Assembly: GCA_900074745.1 (NCBI GenBank)
Contig: LT598465.1
Span: 1,054,001-1,118,000, forward strand
Source of the DNA: Lachancea mirantina
Taxonomy: Eukaryota; Ascomycota; Saccharomycetes; Saccharomycetales; Saccharomycetaceae
Reading direction: 5' to 3'
DNA length: 64,000 nucleotides
The position numbers and the translations under genes are program-made. This document shows positions 30,794 through 39,530 of the stretch, one piece after another. Position 1 is the first letter of the stretch, and every line of letters begins with the position of its first letter. A model generated the notes under the pieces. That model had not been told where the DNA came from and did no database searches. It saw nothing but the letters and a program-made list of their open reading frames with translations.

Positions 30794-30816
30794 CGGTGTG
30801 TCACTGTGACACACCG
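30794..30816. repeat. Perfect inverted repeat, 11-base arms, 1-base spacer
   Basis: Arms CGGTGTGTCAC and GTGACACACCG flank a single T. It lies 28 bases after the first palindrome, with a small palindrome ACTCATGAGT (30781-30790) between them. Confidence 0.85.
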
Positions 30817-30975
30817 CGTCACCAGGTACGATCAGCAGCTTACGTTACGTTATCTGACTAAATCCGCCCCGCGCCCGTTATCCAAATGGAAGACTAAGGA
30901 AAAGTGATGTGAAATACGGCAAAAAGTAAAGCCTCCTTGGTCGGGAAACCAAAGGGGTGAGCAAGTTTATATATA

Positions 30976-30984
30976 TTTGCCACC
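30976..30984 (-). promoter_or_regulatory. PACE (Rpn4) site upstream of TMC1
   Basis: TTTGCCACC is the complement of GGTGGCAAA, the perfect PACE element bound by Rpn4. It ends 112 bases before the TMC1 start. Confidence 0.7.
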
Positions 30985-31039
30985 TCGGGTTTAATAGTCA
31001 CAGTATGTTTCAAGAACAAAATATTTAAAGGACGGTATC

Positions 31040-31083
31040 AACGGGGCAAGAACGGGTCAGGAACGGGTCAAGAACGGGTTAAG
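31040..31083 (+). repeat. 11-base tandem repeat, four copies, just before TMC1
   Basis: Four units of the form AACGGGTCAAG with one or two changes each; the last ends 13 bases before the start codon, so the array is probably in the 5' leader. Confidence 0.8.
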
Positions 31084-31096
31084 AATAAATCAAAAA

Positions 31097-31429
31097 ATGG
31101 TAAATGCAGTAGCAGAAATAGTGGAAAAGGACCAAGGAGCAGATGTAACGCACAGTGTTGGAACAGGCACTGCAAGCAGTCGAGTGATGAAGAAATCGAA
31201 CAGCAGTAAGAAGAGGAGAAAAGACCGGTGTTTGTTTGACAAATGCGGCTGCAATGCACTCAAATTCATAGGGGACTGTCAGTTCTGTCACGGCCATTTT
31301 TGCTCGAAACATCGGCTCATGGAAAACCACGCGTGTCAGGGTCTCAAGTCGTGCAAGGAACAGATGCACCAGCGGAACGCAGATAAGCTCGCCGCGGAAC
31401 AGACTATAGTGCCCAAGATCCAGATTTAA
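31097..31429 (+). CDS. TMC1: AN1-type zinc-finger protein Tmc1
   Basis: 110 residues (S. cerevisiae 150). A Lys-rich stretch precedes one AN1 finger with ligands C45, C50, C61, C64, C69, H72, H78 and C80, followed by a short charged tail. Tmc1 is a Cuz1-related AN1 protein linked to the proteasome and to tolerance of trivalent metalloids such as arsenite; its gene in S. cerevisiae is induced through Rpn4. The perfect PACE site here fits that. The order TMC1, YKR070W, MET1, ETT1, BET3 mixes S. cerevisiae chromosomes XV and XI. Confidence 0.88.
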   Translation: MVNAVAEIVEKDQGADVTHSVGTGTASSRVMKKSNSSKKRRKDRCLFDKCGCNALKFIGDCQFCHGHFCSKHRLMENHACQGLKSCKEQMHQRNADKLAAEQTIVPKIQI

Positions 31430-31529
31430 CGGGTCTCTGTGTGTTTCTGTCTATAATGGTAATCTACATATCTAGTGCATGTATGGTCTTTGGAGGAGTT
31501 TTCGTGTGCGTGAGGTGTGCGTCGCGGGG

Positions 31530-32615
31530 TCACTTGCCCTCGAGAACGGCTTCGATCGCGTCCAGGACGTTGTCGGCGATCAACGTGGGTTTGCAAGGCA
31601 GTTTGTCGCCGTCCTGGTACACACCCGTGCGAACCAGGCAGCTGTTCCATCCGTAGCCGTGGGCGCCGATGATATCGCTGGCTGGGTTGTCTCCCACCAT
31701 GAACACTTTGTCAAACGGAGAGCTGGCTGGAGAAACGCCGAGTTGCGGTAGCGGCCCGGGTTTCTTTTCCCTGGTGTTGCCCTCGTCCAATTTTTTTTGC
31801 CAGTCGATAAGTACGTGGTGAGCGAAATCGTAAGTTAGTTTGGTGGGTTTCCCGATACCGACGTCCTCCAGCATGTGTCCATCGTTCAAACGCGAGTACA
31901 ACGTACCGATAGTACTTCTGAATGCACCTTGGCCGATCCGGTTCAAACTGTACTGGTTGGCCCACAAAAGGTCGTTATTCGAGAAATAAATCGGAACGGA
32001 AGGTTTACTGCTGTGAGTTCTGCGCACCGTGTTCAAATATCCGTCTTCGCTATTCAAAACGTCCAATACGATCTGGATATCGGCTCCCCAGTCGCGTGAA
32101 TCGTTGAACACCAGCACTGCGTCGAACGGCCGCGTCGCAAGATCTGGCAATTCTCGAGATACGGTTTCAAGCTTTTCCGTTGAAATACTCGAGAAAGGAG
32201 CTATACTTCGATCATAGCGCATTATGTCAATCGGATGCACCACATTTTTGAAACCATACGTCTCTGCCACTTCGCGAACGGTAGCAGATCCCACAGCAAG
32301 CACTTTCTCATATTTCGGAACCAACTGCTTGAAAGGCGTGTGACTTTGGATGATTTGTAAGGGTGACAATGGTACTCCAAGCGTATCCGAAATGAATGCA
32401 GCCCGCTGCTCTTCAAGCGTACCACCACCATTGGTCAATAGTATGAATGGAATCTTCTCTTTCTGTAAAAGCTTTAGAGCTTCCGATGCACCAGGAATTG
32501 GGGTCTTGGTTCTCAGCAATACCCCATCTATATCAAAAGCAAACGCGGCATTGTAATGGAGCGCTCGACAAACGTGCGTCAAACGTGAAATGCCCTTAAC
32601 CTTGTTTGCAAACAT
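31530..32615 (-). CDS. Mitochondrial HAD-superfamily hydrolase, CECR5/YKR070W family
   Basis: 361 residues from the ATG at 32615 (S. cerevisiae YKR070W has 352). HAD motif I is FAFDIDGVLL, where the first Asp is the nucleophile. Motif II is ILLTNGGG, and motif IV is VGDNPASDIIGA near the end. The N-terminus MFANKVKGISRLTHVCRALHYN is basic and suits a mitochondrial presequence. The natural substrate is not known for this family. In S. cerevisiae the gene is next to DRE2 and MET1 as here. Confidence 0.88.
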   Translation of the reverse strand: MFANKVKGISRLTHVCRALHYNAAFAFDIDGVLLRTKTPIPGASEALKLLQKEKIPFILLTNGGGTLEEQRAAFISDTLGVPLSPLQIIQSHTPFKQLVPKYEKVLAVGSATVREVAETYGFKNVVHPIDIMRYDRSIAPFSSISTEKLETVSRELPDLATRPFDAVLVFNDSRDWGADIQIVLDVLNSEDGYLNTVRRTHSSKPSVPIYFSNNDLLWANQYSLNRIGQGAFRSTIGTLYSRLNDGHMLEDVGIGKPTKLTYDFAHHVLIDWQKKLDEGNTREKKPGPLPQLGVSPASSPFDKVFMVGDNPASDIIGAHGYGWNSCLVRTGVYQDGDKLPCKPTLIADNVLDAIEAVLEGK

Positions 32616-33070
32616 TGTCGGGGCTTCGTTGATTTTCAACTAAAGTTCTGGAAACTTTAATAGTTTGTTACCGTATTAGCTTAATCTTACATACAAGTCA
32701 TGTGACCAATCTACATTTCGCGCGAACCATCAATTTTTGAATGAACTCGAACCATCGAGATCTCTCCAGATTTCGTTCATCTCCATCTGTTGAAATTGGC
32801 CGATTGGTGAACTTTGTGTTAGCCTTGCATTGTTATGTTGCTGTTCAACCTCTTCTGAGAGTTTTCCAGGACGGTTCTTTCTTCACTCTGATGAACTCTC
32901 GACGACAAGCATTATATTACAGTAAGTTACCGATGGTGTCGGAATAGAAGTTGCGTCGGGGGACTTACGCCATTAAAATCGTGATCTGGTTTATTCCAGT
33001 AGCTGTTAAAATGCATGATGGGAGCTCTCTGTTTTTCGAAGTCGTAGATCGATCTGGATTAAAATGTAGC
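32616..33070. other. Intergenic between YKR070W-like gene and MET1 end
   Basis: 455 bases holding the HAD gene promoter and the MET1 3' end. No gene or known motif recognised. Confidence 0.35.
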
Positions 33071-34870
33071 TCATTCTCCCGTGGCCTGGACATAGGCTGA
33101 TAGGAGTATGTTGTCCAGATCAGCTTGCTGATCGTATTCGTAGCCTTCTTCAATGAAGTACTTCTTTTCGCCGTCGCGAGCGAAACGACTAGTATCAAAC
33201 TTAACCAACGCTCCAACGGCATCACCGAGCACCAAAAGTCCCGGTGGGCGAGAGCCTATTTCGTTGATAACTTCTGGAACGTGTTTCAAAATTGTTCGAG
33301 TAATGCGTTGATCAGGACATGAAGCCCGTTCGATAATCGCTGCAGGTGTGTCTAGCGGCCAATCTTTCTTAAAAAGCGCTTTCACTAGAACTTCAGATCT
33401 GTGCAATGCCATTAAGAATATGCTTGTGCATGACTTGATATACTCAGGAATTTGAGGTAGCGCTCCTTTGCGCCCTGTGCCCGTGCACACCAATACTTGA
33501 TCGGCAACGTCGCGCTGCGTGGCAGGAATCTTAGACACGACTGTTGAAGTTAGAGCAGAACTCAACCCAGGAAGAACCTGAGGAGCATAGCCGTGTTTTG
33601 AAAAGTACAAGTACTCTTCACCACCTCGTCCGAAAATGTAAGGGTCGCCTTGCTTTAGTCGAACGACTCTTTTGCCCATTTCAAGTGCCTCGAGTCCCTT
33701 CTCAAGAAGTTCCTCCTGTGCTCTCTCTGCATTCCCAGGGAACTTGCGGGCAATGAAAGTTTCAGTACCTTTTGGAATCAGGGCCAGAATTGTTTCGGGC
33801 ACAAGCTTGTCAGCCAGTATGAAATCTGCAGTTTTTATCTCATGCAGCGCGCCCAAAGTCAACATCGAAACAGACCCGGGCCCGCTGCCGACAAGGGAAA
33901 GTCTGCCTCTCGAAGCTGTAGTAACATTGACATGTCGATTATCAGCGCTTACGACCGAGCTCGCACTATTGGACAGTTCTGAGGGTAAATTGAGTTCAGA
34001 ATTTCCATTGGTATCGCTTTTGGAAGTTTGTCCTGTCCAATAGGAATTAGGTGGTAACTTGGAATAGTCTTCGGCGAGCTCCTCTATACGCAGCTCTGCG
34101 AGCTGGCTCAGAGGGTAGTAAGTAATTATTTGCGAAAGCCATCTGGACCTACGCAGTTTCTGTTCCCTCTCGGTCATATTGAACTCTTGGACAAGTTTGT
34201 TAAGTTTCTGGCTCTCCCAAGCATCCTCATCAGTTCCATGGCCCGTTTCCTGCAGGTCTTGTATCAGTAAATGGTTTTTCACAAGTTGGGCGTGATCCTC
34301 GTTGATTATTCGGTCTCTCAGGTGGCCCACGTTCGTGACAACGTCGGATATATTATGCGGTAACTTGGCAACTATTTCGCGCCGAATTCTATTTGCCAGC
34401 AAACAACCTTGGCCGTTTGTAGTCACTGCAATCTGGAGTCCACTGTTGCCGGGATCCGAATACGTTGACACCAAATGGAATGTGGATAATTCTGGTCGCT
34501 GAAATGTCAAAATTGGAATTCTCAGTTTAATGCATTGGTCGTAAATGTCCTGCGCCTTGAGCATCTCTTCTGGCGATAGATTGACGAATACGCGGTCCAC
34601 TACTCTGCCGACAACATTACGGCCCAGACTGGTGAGATCACTCAAAGCAAATTTCCGGTTCAAGACTCTGACCCTATTATTGGTTCCGAATCTCTTATAG
34701 ATCGCTCCAGAAATATTTTCGTCGTCCGACTCAAAGACAAATGCGTATGCACCGCTCTCCACAATCGATTTGATGCGCGCAAGACCCAAATTGAACGAAT
34801 GTGTCCCGACTAACAGATGAATTTCATCAACGGAATTAACGGAAGTTATTAAAGGCGTGCGGTTCATCAT
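33071..34870 (-). CDS. MET1: Uroporphyrinogen III methyltransferase for siroheme synthesis
   Basis: 599 residues from the ATG at 34870 (S. cerevisiae 593); a second ATG follows at once. The N-terminal half resembles the Met8/CysG-like dehydrogenase fold. The C-terminal SUMT domain (~275-560) has LVGSGPGSVSMLTLGAL, VVRLKQGDPYIFGRGGEE and TGTGRKGALP, which bind SAM and the tetrapyrrole. It methylates uroporphyrinogen III to precorrin-2, from which Met8 makes siroheme for sulfite reductase, so it is needed for sulfate assimilation. Cbf1-type sites in the promoter agree with sulfur control. Confidence 0.95.
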   Translation of the reverse strand: MMNRTPLITSVNSVDEIHLLVGTHSFNLGLARIKSIVESGAYAFVFESDDENISGAIYKRFGTNNRVRVLNRKFALSDLTSLGRNVVGRVVDRVFVNLSPEEMLKAQDIYDQCIKLRIPILTFQRPELSTFHLVSTYSDPGNSGLQIAVTTNGQGCLLANRIRREIVAKLPHNISDVVTNVGHLRDRIINEDHAQLVKNHLLIQDLQETGHGTDEDAWESQKLNKLVQEFNMTEREQKLRRSRWLSQIITYYPLSQLAELRIEELAEDYSKLPPNSYWTGQTSKSDTNGNSELNLPSELSNSASSVVSADNRHVNVTTASRGRLSLVGSGPGSVSMLTLGALHEIKTADFILADKLVPETILALIPKGTETFIARKFPGNAERAQEELLEKGLEALEMGKRVVRLKQGDPYIFGRGGEEYLYFSKHGYAPQVLPGLSSALTSTVVSKIPATQRDVADQVLVCTGTGRKGALPQIPEYIKSCTSIFLMALHRSEVLVKALFKKDWPLDTPAAIIERASCPDQRITRTILKHVPEVINEIGSRPPGLLVLGDAVGALVKFDTSRFARDGEKKYFIEEGYEYDQQADLDNILLSAYVQATGE

Positions 34871-35026
34871 TAGCGCTCGACCCAAAACCAAATACGCTTA
34901 AGGCTTTCCGAGCTATACTCCCAAACCAACCAACTATCCCAATCCACCGACAATGCCTTATACCAATTACGTTTTATAGTGAATGTTAACGTTGTTTAAT
35001 GGGAAGCGATGATGCTCAAATCAAAG

Positions 35027-35072
35027 AGCCACACTATATGTCATGTGACCTTTCCTCAAAATTGCACGTGAC
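35027..35072. promoter_or_regulatory. Sulfur-regulon sites (Cbf1 pair and Met31/32-like core) upstream of MET1
   Basis: CACGTGAC (35065-35072) and CATGTGAC (35042-35049) both match the complement of RTCACRTG. GCCACA at about 35027-35032 is the complement of the TGTGGC core of Met31/Met32 sites. They lie 157-202 bases upstream of the MET1 start. Confidence 0.6.
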
Positions 35073-35170
35073 TAAAATACGACTCATTTTTCACTCTTTT
35101 CGTGAGAAGGCATCTTACCTGTTATTTTCTTTTTCCAAGATTTTGAATATTCCAGTCGGCTGATGGTTGT

Positions 35171-35180
35171 GCGATGAGCT
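35171..35180 (+). promoter_or_regulatory. PAC element upstream of ETT1
   Basis: GCGATGAGCT is a full match to the PAC consensus GCGATGAGMT, ending 83 bases before the ETT1 start. No clear RRPE was found nearby. Confidence 0.5.
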
Positions 35181-35263
35181 GATACTTAAGAATCGTTTAG
35201 AGCCAGTTATTCATGAACTTGGATGTCAATTGACGCAATATCGATCCAATTCTATTGAAAGCA

Positions 35264-36514
35264 ATGGCGAAAAGAAGTTTGGGTTTAGGCAAGCAGCGGA
35301 AGGAAGCTAAGAAGCGGAAAACTGGCACTCAGTTGTCGCCAGAAGGAACTCCGGTTCCTGGCATGTCGCCAGCGAATCAACTGGAAATTGAGTTGGAGGA
35401 CGGTATAGACCCAGATGATGAATTGGCGCAGTTACAGGGTCTTTGGAAAACATACTTTCAGTCGGACAGAGATGACGAGTTGGTGCTCAACGGCATTGTC
35501 CACGAATGCGATAGAATGCTTCGCGCAGCGAACCAGCAAGACAAGAGCGAGACTTCGCTCACTGTAAATGACGAGTTTTATGCTATCTACGCGCTTGCTT
35601 TGAGTGAGCTCACGATTTTCAAAGCGGGACAAGACGACTCCGCGAAGGAAGTGTCTGGCTTCTTCGATGCAGCTTTAGAGATGTGCGAGAAGGGACTCGA
35701 AGAATTCCCTGACTCCAGAGCGCTGAGACTGGCGCGCGCCAAGATCTTGCTGCAGAGAATTCCGCTTGAGTACATTTCCGATCTGGACGTCACCAGCGAA
35801 CAGGCAGACAAACTGAAGTTGCACGAGCTCGTAGAGAGAGCGCAAACGGACTTTCAGCTTCTGGAATCGGATCCAGAGCTCAGCTTTGAGATTTTGCAGC
35901 TTTTCGACGACTTGGTCGACATCGTCGAGAATTATGGTCATGAAAAGGATATTGAAGAGGGACTCGACAGCGACGACGAAGACGAACTAGAAATCGTAGA
36001 TTTGAGCACCAAACATCCGCTTTACCTTGTTCGTGAAAACCTTTCTGCACATCACGAATGGCTTCGCAATCAGCTCGCGAACCTTGCAAGTCAACTCGAA
36101 AAGAGGGAGAAATCTCTCAAAAGCACGCTTTTCCACCCTGTCAGCAGGCGTCTTGGACAGCTTTACTTAAAAGCTGCAGAGAAGCCTAGTCAAGTGTTTT
36201 TGACGTTAGCATACGACAACGACGACGACAACCTAACTGAAGTTGACGGCCTAGATATGACAGACGCTCAAAAAACCGCCATTGAGTTCACCTCCAAAGG
36301 TGTAAATCATTTGGAAAACGCTAAAAAAGAAGACGACCCGCAAACTTGGGTTGACGTTGCAGAAGCCATCATAGACTTGGGAAATCTGTACGACGCAGAG
36401 AGCGCCGACCAAGAAGAATGCTACAAAAAAGCTGAGGGGATTTTGCGCAAAGCTAACAAGGCAACCCACGGCAAGTTTCAGAACGTTTTGGACAATTTGG
36501 TAGCCTCAGGTTAA
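35264..36514 (+). CDS. ETT1: Ett1/Nro1, nuclear protein affecting translation termination
   Basis: 416 residues (S. cerevisiae 412). The ATG at 35264 gives MAKRSLGLGKQRKEAKKRKT, the family's conserved basic start and likely nuclear signal, so an upstream in-frame TTG was not used. The rest is helical with TPR-like character and acidic runs (DEDELEIVD, DNDDDNLTE). Ett1 improves stop-codon recognition together with Tpa1. Its S. pombe ortholog Nro1 works with Ofd1 in oxygen sensing. Convergent or divergent neighbours are unrelated in function. Confidence 0.92.
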   Translation: MAKRSLGLGKQRKEAKKRKTGTQLSPEGTPVPGMSPANQLEIELEDGIDPDDELAQLQGLWKTYFQSDRDDELVLNGIVHECDRMLRAANQQDKSETSLTVNDEFYAIYALALSELTIFKAGQDDSAKEVSGFFDAALEMCEKGLEEFPDSRALRLARAKILLQRIPLEYISDLDVTSEQADKLKLHELVERAQTDFQLLESDPELSFEILQLFDDLVDIVENYGHEKDIEEGLDSDDEDELEIVDLSTKHPLYLVRENLSAHHEWLRNQLANLASQLEKREKSLKSTLFHPVSRRLGQLYLKAAEKPSQVFLTLAYDNDDDNLTEVDGLDMTDAQKTAIEFTSKGVNHLENAKKEDDPQTWVDVAEAIIDLGNLYDAESADQEECYKKAEGILRKANKATHGKFQNVLDNLVASG

Positions 36515-36702
36515 TAAAAAGCGCGGGCTTACCTCTAGCTTATATGCCAAAAGTCACTGCTCATAGTGGTCCTACGTAAATCATGACACATCTGATTTCA
36601 GTTCTAACTTCCATACAAGAACTCATCAAATCAAATCTATAGATTATCAACTAAGCACAGCCGCACGATTATCCGCGATTGTCACCTTCTGAGATCAGAA
36701 TA

Positions 36703-37320
36703 ATGAGTGCCGGATCAGCCAATGCAGCTGCTTCCTCAGTGAACGTGAGTTCGTCAACGAAATCTTTAAGAGTATTTGGCGATGAAATATGGAAGAATAA
36801 GACAGCGAAAATCAATGCGGAGCTCTTTACATTGACATACGGATCCATTGTATCCCAATTGAGCACTGACTTCCAGAGAAACTTTACCAAAGTGAATGAA
36901 AAGCTTTTTGCGATGGGTTACAATATCGGAACGAGACTGATCGAAGACTTCTTGGCACGCACAGCGCTGCCTAGATGCGAAAATATGGTAAAGACAAGTG
37001 AAGTGATAAGTAAGTGTGCCTTCAAGATCTTCCTCAATATAACACCTCAGGTAACCAATTGGGCCAACAACAAGGAGGCCTTTTCACTCTTGTTGGACGA
37101 GAACCCTTTATCGGATTTCGTGGAACTACCAATGGATGCCGTCAAGGAGCTTTGGTACTCAAACATTCTCTGTGGGGTGCTCAAAGGCGCTCTAGAGATG
37201 GTTCAATTGGACTGTGATGTGTTTTTCGTAAACGACGTATTAAGAGGTGACCAAAGCACCGAGATTCGCATCAAACTCAACAGGGTACTAAAAGACGAGA
37301 TCCCTGCAGGTGAAGATTAA
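36703..37320 (+). CDS. BET3: TRAPP core subunit Bet3
   Basis: 205 residues from the ATG at 36703 (S. cerevisiae 193). The conserved body starts at [21 protein letters not shown]. It includes [19 protein letters not shown], where the Cys is the residue acylated in Bet3 proteins, and ends with [13 protein letters not shown], matching S. cerevisiae IPIGED. Bet3 is in all TRAPP complexes, the exchange factors for Ypt1 and Ypt31/32 in ER-to-Golgi and later traffic. Confidence 0.97.
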   Translation: MSAGSANAAASSVNVSSSTKSLRVFGDEIWKNKTAKINAELFTLTYGSIVSQLSTDFQRNFTKVNEKLFAMGYNIGTRLIEDFLARTALPRCENMVKTSEVISKCAFKIFLNITPQVTNWANNKEAFSLLLDENPLSDFVELPMDAVKELWYSNILCGVLKGALEMVQLDCDVFFVNDVLRGDQSTEIRIKLNRVLKDEIPAGED

Positions 37321-37430
37321 GTGGCACTAGGACGGCAACCGGGCTTAGGCATGACCGGTAATTGTACAAATATATGTATACGATACGTTTCACGTGGGAA
37401 CGGTCTACCGTGTTGATTATAGACATAAGT

Positions 37431-39530
37431 TCATTCATCTTTGGTATTATTTCGTCTGAGCCTCACCATGTTGGCGATCGAAGAGCTGCCTTTGGTGTTT
37501 TCCACTTCGAATTGCTGATCTTCGTTTTCCTGGTCATCAGTCACGCGTCCTTCTCCTAAGATAGGCACGTCTGAGAGAGAACCTCGGGAGTTGACTTTGG
37601 AGAGAGCATTGGAAAGATTAGACGCCATAGAATGAACCGAAGATGAACGGCTCCGTGTTGAAAAGATTTCGTCGTCGCTCGCCTCCTCTTTGACAACCTT
37701 TTTCTGAAAATTGGCAAACTTACCAAAGTCAGGGAAAACGCTTGGACCTAAGTCATTGCAAACTTGGGTGACCTCAGCACTCAGCTTTTCGCGTGTTTTT
37801 TGTAATTCAGCTAGCTTGCGCTCGGGATAAACCAAAGAAACGACTAGTGGCGGTAACGACTTGAACAAATCCATCCCCTTTTCACCAGTTCTGAAACTAG
37901 CGTAAGTCGCGAGAACGAGGAGAACGTAGAAATAGATAAATAATGTCACTTGCTTAAAGCACATTACGCGAGGAATCCACATGAACGAAAACCAGTCAGG
38001 ATGTAGGAGATATAGCCACGACAAAATCCCAGAATACAGCACGTACAGCGTTGGCGCAAAAACGAGAGCCACTAAAAGTTTCCATGTCGCTAAAAGGTCC
38101 ACCCCTTTTAATTTTACCAGTGATTTCTTTAAACCCTCTTCAGCCTTCTTCTTAGCATAGTAATGGCAAGTGACAAATACAGGCATGAACAGGATAGTTC
38201 CTGGTAAAGACAGGACTCCAAAAATATAGACTTGAATCAATCTGGGTAGTAGTGTTACCATCGAGTTCCATTTACCACCTTTTGGAGTCAGTTTCATAAC
38301 TTGATGGTCCTTTAAACCAAGGGAGTACAGTTTGGAGTTATATCGTAGCACTGCTTTCTTCAAATGCATAATTCGGGGGTCATCTTTGTATCTGGAGTAG
38401 CCTATCAGAAGTCTTCTGTTCATTTCAACAACGAGAGGCAGCGGTAGGTGTCCGTGGCGCGTCTTTGCCAATGGGACGTACAGTCTTCTGGCTGCCTGAA
38501 TGGTCATCAACGTTTCATAATCGGGGGCGTTGACAGTCACGGCGTAAAGGGCCTGAGTAATGGTTTCGAGGAGCTCAGAGGTAGTAGCACGCGGATCGTC
38601 AGCGTACTTTTGTCCCATTTCAGCGCCAACAAGAATAGGTTCGCCAAATTCCAGCATTGCACGAGACCGAAACCTATTCCTGTGGAAATAGTTAATGCCA
38701 CAAGGAACCACTGAGATGGTTATATTGCGATCCGCAGCTGCAGCGCCTAGCGCCATGATGGCAACGCCCGCCTTGATTGGTAAAAGAGAGGGACGATCAT
38801 GAGAGCCTCCTTCGGGGAAAATCCCCACACAACCACCCGTGTGCAAATGATTGAACACATTTTGGAAAACCACTGTGTTATCAATCCTCGGGGCATATTT
38901 GAACTGGGTTCCTTCCGCGAGTAATTGTCTAGTTCTGTCTGTATCTTTGAAAGGCTTGCTCAAAACAAGAGTTTCCTCGTCCCTTATTTCTGCGATTTGG
39001 GCATTTCCGAGATACTCCGGCAAGCCTATCAAAGACTTGCTCACGAATCGACTTTTGAAATTAACTTCAACGCTGGCGTTGGTTGAGCGTCCCTTTATTA
39101 TCGTAGGATTTGACCAATCAGGAACGTAGATCTGGATGCTGGGATCGACGAGCTTGAGATTATCCTGCGCCCTTGGCACAGGTATGCCGCCTGTACACTT
39201 GCTGAAAATACCAATGTATTTCTTGTCGTAGCTCGCCTGAGCTGTGACTAGGCACGTTTGCCGCGATCGGTTTCCTTTCAACTTTCGCACCTGGCGCATC
39301 ACCAAAGATCCGTCTACAAACTGGTTAGCATGCGGCGCGCAAACCAAAATTGTGGGAGTGCCCTTCGGTGGCATATGGTGGCTGCCCCGGACTTCGACCT
39401 CGCGGAAAAAAATGGTGAATATAATGTCGAATATGAATACGGCTACATCGTAGAGCCATGTAGCAAACGTGTATCGCTTTCCGTTGTACGGATTGAAGTA
39501 CTTCTCTTCGCGCGGAACATGAGCACCCAT
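37431..39530 (-). CDS. GPT2: Glycerol-3-phosphate/dihydroxyacetone-phosphate acyltransferase Gpt2
   Basis: 699 residues from the ATG at 39530; the longer open frame starts only with TTG. S. cerevisiae Gpt2 has 743. An N-terminal membrane segment (~22-40) is followed by the acyltransferase blocks CAPHANQFVD and GIFPEGGSHDRPS, then two to three more membrane segments at ~390-540. The Ser-rich C-terminus (RSRSSSVHSMASNLSNALS, NSRGSLSDVPI) matches the phosphorylated tail of Gpt2/Sct1. The enzyme makes lysophosphatidic acid at the ER, the first step of glycerolipid synthesis. S. cerevisiae has the paralog pair GPT2/SCT1. The position beside BET3 is that of YKR067W. Confidence 0.95.
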   Translation of the reverse strand: MGAHVPREEKYFNPYNGKRYTFATWLYDVAVFIFDIIFTIFFREVEVRGSHHMPPKGTPTILVCAPHANQFVDGSLVMRQVRKLKGNRSRQTCLVTAQASYDKKYIGIFSKCTGGIPVPRAQDNLKLVDPSIQIYVPDWSNPTIIKGRSTNASVEVNFKSRFVSKSLIGLPEYLGNAQIAEIRDEETLVLSKPFKDTDRTRQLLAEGTQFKYAPRIDNTVVFQNVFNHLHTGGCVGIFPEGGSHDRPSLLPIKAGVAIMALGAAAADRNITISVVPCGINYFHRNRFRSRAMLEFGEPILVGAEMGQKYADDPRATTSELLETITQALYAVTVNAPDYETLMTIQAARRLYVPLAKTRHGHLPLPLVVEMNRRLLIGYSRYKDDPRIMHLKKAVLRYNSKLYSLGLKDHQVMKLTPKGGKWNSMVTLLPRLIQVYIFGVLSLPGTILFMPVFVTCHYYAKKKAEEGLKKSLVKLKGVDLLATWKLLVALVFAPTLYVLYSGILSWLYLLHPDWFSFMWIPRVMCFKQVTLFIYFYVLLVLATYASFRTGEKGMDLFKSLPPLVVSLVYPERKLAELQKTREKLSAEVTQVCNDLGPSVFPDFGKFANFQKKVVKEEASDDEIFSTRSRSSSVHSMASNLSNALSKVNSRGSLSDVPILGEGRVTDDQENEDQQFEVENTKGSSSIANMVRLRRNNTKDE

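Larger units (their letters stand above)
29828..31096. other. Intergenic between DRE2 and TMC1 with palindromes and stress-type sites
   Basis: 1.27 kb without a supported gene. Several overlapping open frames of 75-120 codons at 30250-30660 on both strands have no recognisable domain and look like GC-rich chance frames. The region carries CACGTGAC sites near 30333 and 30497, two long palindromes (30741-30816), a PACE site (30976-30984) and an 11-base repeat next to TMC1. Confidence 0.5.
34871..35263. other. Divergent promoter between MET1 and ETT1
   Basis: 393 bases. Sulfur-type sites are near MET1 and a PAC match is near ETT1. No gene. Confidence 0.5.
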
